In this document: positions 63,146 through 64,000 of the stretch, piece by piece | Layout: the number at the start of each line of letters is the position of its first letter | Numbering within the stretch: the stretch's first letter is position 1 | DNA from: Lineus longissimus | Taxonomy: Eukaryota > Nemertea > Pilidiophora > Heteronemertea > Lineidae | DNA length: 64,000 nt | Assembly (NCBI RefSeq): GCF_910592395.1 | Contig: NC_088317.1 | Coordinates: forward strand, 3,224,001 to 3,288,000 | Reading direction: 5' to 3' | Notes under the pieces: generated by a model | Told to the model about the DNA's origin: nothing | The model's input: only the letters and a program-made list of their open reading frames with translations | Database searches by the model: none | Position numbers and translations under genes: made by a program

Positions 63146-63313
63146 GGCAAACCACTCGTTATACAGACAACTGCTGGAATAAGGAAGAAGTATATGTAAA
63201 GTAATATGTATGTGTAATTTACATCATTCATGGTTTAGCAATGTTAGTTGAGTTTGAATACCTCACTTTTTTAGCAGGTCGCAATTTTCCTGCAGTGCAT
63301 TTAGACATTTATG

Positions 63314-63702
63314 TTAACACCTTCAGCGCCGAACCACGTAGATCTACGTGGCCCAAATCCCCCCTCCCCTTTGAGCTGGTTATCGGAGTCTCATGGACTT
63401 CATGAAAGAACTACGCCATCGCCATCTTCAGGGCAAGGGAGGAACTGAAAAGACAAGAAAATGTCTTTTTTCAGTTCCTCCCTTTACCTGAAGATGGCGA
63501 TGGCGTAGTTTTTTGTGCTGAACTATGCCATCGCCATCTTCAGGGCACGGTAGGAACTGAAAAGACCCGTTTGGTTCCTATCTTGCCCTGAAGATGGCGA
63601 CGGCGTAAGTTCTTTCATGAAGTCCAGGAGACTCCGATAACCAGCTCAAAGAGGGGGATTTGGGCCACGTAGACCTACGTGGTTCGGCGCTGAAGGTGTT
63701 AA
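63314..63702. mobile_element. Foldback element with two internal hairpins
   Basis: Outer arms 63316-63410 and 63610-63702 are nearly perfect inverted repeats (ends ttaacaccttcagcgccgaa and ttcggcgctgaaggtgttaa). Between them are two adjacent hairpins, 63408-63510 and 63520-63612, each built from the same parts (catcgccatcttcagggca and its reverse complement). The whole could fold into a three-armed structure. No coding frame. The near-identity of arms suggests recent origin. Confidence 0.85.
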
Positions 63703-64000
63703 ATGAGCAAAGCCTGATTGTCCAATATATGGTCTGTAAATAGCAATTTTCTGCAATGTAGCCTGCCTTCGTTTAAAAAGCTAATCTGCCATAAATAATT
63801 TGTTGATTCCGAAATGTGCTCTTCGAAGTGTTCTCCCCTGTAAATAGTTACTTGAATATTTGATGGGTTATGAATCTTGTAGTTGTATGCCTGAAGAGTT
63901 TGAATCTCATCGGAATTAGATATGTGCTTTTTATATTTGGTGCTTGGGTCTTGCATGCGACACAATAATTTTGGTGTGTTATAGGAATGTTATAGGATGT
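63703..64000. other. Window end, nothing recognised
   Basis: AT-rich sequence past the foldback element; no exon, repeat or RNA gene could be supported. Confidence 0.4.

Overview
This is eukaryotic nuclear DNA from an intron-rich animal. Every long protein family found is split into small exons with GT...AG borders, and intergenic and intronic DNA is AT-rich and full of minisatellites, MITE-like inverted repeats and SINE/LINE remnants. The proteins are bilaterian orthologues (ATP11-type flippase, gamma-tubulin complex component 3, PCID2, TRAPPC14, a Kelch-like protein). The repeat style, including frequent catgtacatgta-type words, suggests a marine invertebrate such as a lophotrochozoan or invertebrate deuterostome; the species cannot be fixed from sequence alone.

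Layout: (1) 1-3.6 kb, no gene recognised. (2) 3.6-5.5 kb, + strand two-exon BTB-BACK-Kelch gene. (3) 9.7-15.3 kb, + strand 14-exon gene for a 702-residue protein that joins TPR-like helices to a C-terminal SGNH-hydrolase-like domain, an unusual architecture. (4) 15.3-22 kb, repeats and the long 3' side of the convergent flippase gene. (5) 22.2-42.6 kb, - strand 24-exon class VI P4-ATPase (ATP11) gene. (6) 43.3-49.8 kb, + strand 18-exon TUBGCP3. (7) 52.1-58.4 kb, - strand 14-exon PCID2, with a small unknown intronless gene nested in its penultimate-but-one intron. (8) 59.0-62.9 kb, + strand 10-exon TRAPPC14, head-to-head with PCID2. (9) 63.3-63.7 kb, a large foldback element.

The exon models for ATP11, TUBGCP3, PCID2, TRAPPC14 and TPR-SGNH all close in frame over their full length (about 1181, 901, 400, 577 and 702 residues). 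ATP11, TUBGCP3 and PCID2 are neighbours in human 13q34, with TUBGCP3 and ATP11A head-to-head there too, so the window seems to preserve a very old gene block.

Most interesting signals: six perfect TCF/LEF-type words (CTTTGATC core) within 282 bp just upstream of a TATA box and the nested unknown gene; the TPR-SGNH fusion; a 36-bp duplication that copies a splice acceptor and keeps frame; a SINE and a LINE fragment sharing the same 3' tail; and two to three GC-AG introns.
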